In this document: positions 61,301-64,000 of the stretch, one piece after another
How positions within the stretch are numbered: position 1 is the stretch's first letter
How the letters are laid out: each line of letters begins with the position of its first letter
NCBI GenBank assembly: GCA_963931865.1
Contig: OZ007507.1
Location: 17,481,086 to 17,545,085 of the forward strand
Reading direction: 5' to 3'
DNA from: Axinella damicornis
Taxonomy: Eukaryota; Porifera; Demospongiae; Axinellida; Axinellidae
DNA: 64,000 nt
The notes under the pieces: model-generated
Told to the model about the DNA's origin: nothing
Seen by the model: only the letters and a program-made list of their open reading frames with translations
Database searches by the model: none
Made by a program: the position numbers and the translations under genes

Positions 61301-61529
61301 CAGCCATCCCAAGATACTGACGTTACAGGTTAGCCCAATTGCCATACCAACTGTAGCTAGCTATGTTCTGCCAATAAATCGTATATAGATAGCCATGGAG
61401 GTTACATTGCACATCACTCTACATGCAGGTATTGCTGCTGGCGTTGGATCTGCAGCTGCTGTGCTCCTGCTGGCAATCACGTGCATGATCCTGGTAACAA
61501 TTAAGCATTGCTGTTGTCAAATCTCGTAG
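58354..61529 (+). CDS. Gene F: Ig-FN3-two extra domains-TM receptor lacking a normal tail, 8 exons, about 506 aa
   Basis: Exons: 58354-58432 (signal peptide, ends SAQEP), 58604-58903 (Ig; C in 'VRFHCSAAN', 'ISWRINGRS', C in 'ILCVAIH'), 58981-59298 (FN3, 'RLTWDPPPTLNITAVEP', 'NFTVTALNIVGGSE'), 59587-59678 and 59929-60181 (third domain split by a phase-0 intron, as in B and C), 60547-60864 (domain with 'SILCLFAPGSQ' and 'LTPGSYEVLIFDWERDG'), 61269-61328 (stalk), 61429-61529 (TM 'GVGSAAAVLLLAITCMIL', ending KHCCCQIS, TAG). Phases agree. The TM exon resembles that of gene E, but a small deletion shifts the frame and removes the basic stop-transfer and tail. Intron 5 contains a poly-G run (60360-60386). 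Tandem paralogue of G. Confidence 0.83.
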
Positions 61530-61696
61530 AACTAAAGTATACACTGTTACGGTCTAACCTCCATTAATTCTGCAAGTTAATACTCATTCAACAGTCACAA
61601 TCACCTACAAGTGTAATGACTCTGCTCACATTAACCGATGCATGAAAATGTTTGAATTTTGTTTTTCTTGAGCGCTAAGAGTCCATAATATTGTCT

Positions 61697-61735
61697 GTTT
61701 GTTTGTTTGTTTGTTTGTTTGTTTGTTTGTTTGTG
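61697..61735. repeat. (GTTT)n microsatellite
   Basis: About nine GTTT units shortly downstream of gene F. A CAT/CAG trinucleotide run lies at 62462-62500. Confidence 0.95.
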
Positions 61736-62816
61736 TGTTCATTGGTTGTATGTATAATCTGGTTGAGTTCCACCAGCAGGTCAGTATTATAATAGTTACC
61801 GGTACATTGCATACTTGCTGCAGGTTAGTTGCAGCCACCAGGTTATACAGTCGTGCATTACAACTTACCTACAGCTGGGCACATGCAACGTAGCTACTAC
61901 TAACTGTATGAACGCAGTGTAATACATTGCACTAGCTGCATGCTAAGTATAGTAGCAAGTGCAGAGATGTCAACCTCAAACAGCAGCAAAGGGTGAGATT
62001 TGGGTTGAAAAAAAATCCGTTTGTCGGAAACCATGCAAATAAGTGGGTTTCACAACATCGATCTCAGTGAGCAAATAAGTGGGTCACAGTCTCACAACGT
62101 CGATCTCAGTGAGCAGTGAGAGCTAGTGGGCAGTTCTGTAAATGCTGTAGCAGAGCGTACGTATGGAGCCGGCAAAGCCAGTTCCTGCATGGCTGCAACT
62201 ACTATAGAGCTTATAGTCTTCAAGTCACTCAGTACTCACAATTAATAGGCTAGTCGCGGCCACTTGACCGTTGTAATGCGATTATGTGAGTATTGCCGCG
62301 GTAGAGGACACACTAACTAGCTAAGCATAGCTACATGTATATAGCTGGCTATGCTGGCCTGATGCGCTCCTGCTACACTCCACTTGTATAGCTCTGTGAA
62401 AGCAGGTCCCCCTGGAAGATCAGCAGCCACATGCTGAAGGGGCTACCCTGTCCTATAAAATGAAGTTTCATCATCATCATCAGCAGCAGCAGCAGCAGCA
62501 TGTGTAGAGGTGTTCAAAATCTCAATACTTGCTTTTCAATTTGATGGAAGTTAATGCTTGTTTTGTTTTCTTGTTTTGGGCATGGATAACACATGCACAC
62601 GTTTGAGGGCTCGCTCTGCGTGCACATTTCCAGATCCCATGCCCATGCAGATCCCGAGTTGAAATCTGAGAACGGGCCCCCTGGGCTAGAGTACTAAGAC
62701 CGGTACCGATCAGCCCCGCCTGTGGCATGTGTTATAAATAGTAGCGAGTTTAGTGTACTGACGTTGTTGAGGAGAGAACTGCAGCTGCATATGCGCATTT
62801 GACAGTGATTTTGGTT

Positions 62817-63811
62817 ATGCGGAACGCCATGGGACCCAAGACTCTACGACTGCATTGTGCTGCAATCAAGACCCTGCAGCTGCTCTTCGCTGTTTTACTT
62901 CTATCAACAGTGACGAGTGCTCAGGAGCCTGGTAAGTAACAGCTCAGCAAATATAACATGCACTCAGATACATTTCCCTGTAGTTTTGCAGATGTGCGGA
63001 TTGAGCATAGATAGTAGAGTACTATACACTGAGCAGTTTTGAGACTGCTGCTGACAAGTACTCTTTATACTTGAAGTATAAAGAGTACTTGTCAGCAGCA
63101 GTCTCAAAGCTTCCTTTCTCACAGTTGCAGTCCTCACTCCCCTGCACTACACTGCCTACCTGGGAGAGCCAGCTGTGAGGTTTCACTGCTCTGCAGACAA
63201 TGCTTCTGACATCAGTTGGCGCATCGATGGTCGCTCCATTGGCAGTAATATTGCACACCTGAATGCTAGGGGGATTACTACTGAAGGACATGGCAGCCAA
63301 TTCGAAACAAACTTGACCATCTCATCTGTACTTGGTAACAACAACAACACTCGCATACTGTGTGTAGCCAGCCACCTTGTTGAATTTCGTTATATTGCAA
63401 CTGATGAGGCTGTTTTCCAAGTGCAAGGTCAGTTGACCAATGTATTATGTGTATCTTCTGAGCCATGCACCTCTATCGTGCCTTATCCTGCAGGTACACT
63501 GGACGAGTGTCGTAGCCTGAATATCACCTCACTTGGTACCTACCACCAGAGGCTTACGTGGGATCCTCCACCAACCCTCAACATAACTGCAGTGGAGCCG
63601 GATATATCTGGTTATGTTGTGTGTGACAATATCACAACCCAGTGTACACATATTGACACGAGGGAGGCTGGTGGTGATTCTCACAACTTGCTGCAGTACA
63701 GATTTCCGACTCTGAGAGCCCACATCAGCTTCACGGTCACAGCAGTCAATATTGTGGGAGATGGCGAGAATACCAATGTGGTGTACGAACCTTGTAGAAA
63801 TGCAGGTGGAG
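62817..63811 (+). CDS. Gene G (partial): Ig-FN3 receptor, tandem paralogue of F, continues past the window
   Basis: Exons: 62817-62931 (signal peptide 'LQLLFAVLLLSTVTSAQEP'; a second in-frame ATG at 62829 is an equally good start), 63125-63427 (Ig; C in 'VRFHCSADN', 'ISWRIDGRS', C in 'ILCVASH'), 63494-63811 (FN3, 'RLTWDPPPTLNITAVEP', 'SFTVTAVNIVGDGE', ends at donor GTAAGT). All phase 1. The stretch 63531-63605 is identical to 59018-59092 of F, so the pair is a recent duplication or has been homogenised. The third domain, TM and tail would lie beyond 64000. Confidence 0.85.
63038..63108. repeat. Perfect 35-bp-arm hairpin in intron 1 of gene G
   Basis: TTTGAGACTGCTGCTGACAA... and its complement, separated by one base (G at 63073). 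It lies 16 bp before the acceptor of the Ig exon. Absent from the corresponding intron of gene F. Confidence 0.95.
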
Positions 63812-64000
63812 GTAAGTCTGTCCCCTCTATGCTCCTTATGCCCAACCCCAAACTCCAGTAACTGACCATAGCATTGAAGAAAATAATTGCCTCTGACATA
63901 AATTATCGATCCCTAAGCATGCGACCCCCCACAATCACTGTATCGATTTTAGTCGGCCAAAACTGAAATGATACTTCCCTTACCGAAATACTAAACCACT

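Overview
This is eukaryotic, metazoan DNA. Coding capacity sits in short exons bounded by GT...AG sites, most exons begin and end in phase 1, and the recognisable domains are animal-type: immunoglobulin-like (Ig), fibronectin type III (FN3), cadherin repeats, single-pass transmembrane segments and tyrosine-bearing tails. The mixture of Ig/FN3 receptors, a non-classical cadherin, small introns, very many MITEs and long homopolymer G runs suggests an early-branching animal, most likely a sponge. That assignment is inference; no marker gene fixes the taxon.

Main content: a cluster of cell-surface receptor genes spread over about 62 kb. In order: gene A (+, 1378-5613, Ig-FN3-Cys-rich Ig-TM-tail); gene B (-, 18147-13713) and its paralogue gene C (-, 25256-20955), both Ig-FN3-third split domain-TM; partial gene H (-, 34277-31979, Ig...TM); gene D (+, 41750-44094, Ig-FN3-stalk-TM-tail); gene E (+, 48584-57033, seven cadherin repeats-TM-tail); gene F (+, 58354-61529, Ig-FN3-two further domains-TM, almost no tail); and the start of gene G (+, from 62817, paralogue of F, running off the window). 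I rebuilt exon chains by hand from splice motifs and reading phase. Almost every receptor exon is a symmetrical 1-1 cassette. A separate small possible gene lies at 39181-39696.

Between and inside the genes is dense mobile DNA: a decayed ISL2EU-type DDE transposase (1-1000), a hAT relative with a TTF zinc-finger ORF (6595-7421) and three more hAT-like elements with 5-bp target duplications, a foldback family with TAGCCTCGTTCCCAGGC ends and perfect 9-bp target duplications (Mutator-like), TA-flanked MITEs, a deleted LTR retrotransposon with gag and protease remnants (28.3-29.8 kb), a 2.8-kb composite inverted repeat (35.9-38.8 kb), a satellite of about 178 bp, and micro- and minisatellites. 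The introns of the cadherin gene are strikingly strand-biased pyrimidine tracts.

The most interesting biology is the receptor family. Genes A, B, D and the cadherin E end in related cytoplasmic tails carrying an acidic-x-A-Y motif, which is YxxP in A, D and E, and E and F share a transmembrane exon. This looks like a shuffled recognition-receptor cluster that feeds a common SH2-type signalling input, with F having lost its tail through a small deletion. A role in self/non-self or cell recognition is a hypothesis.
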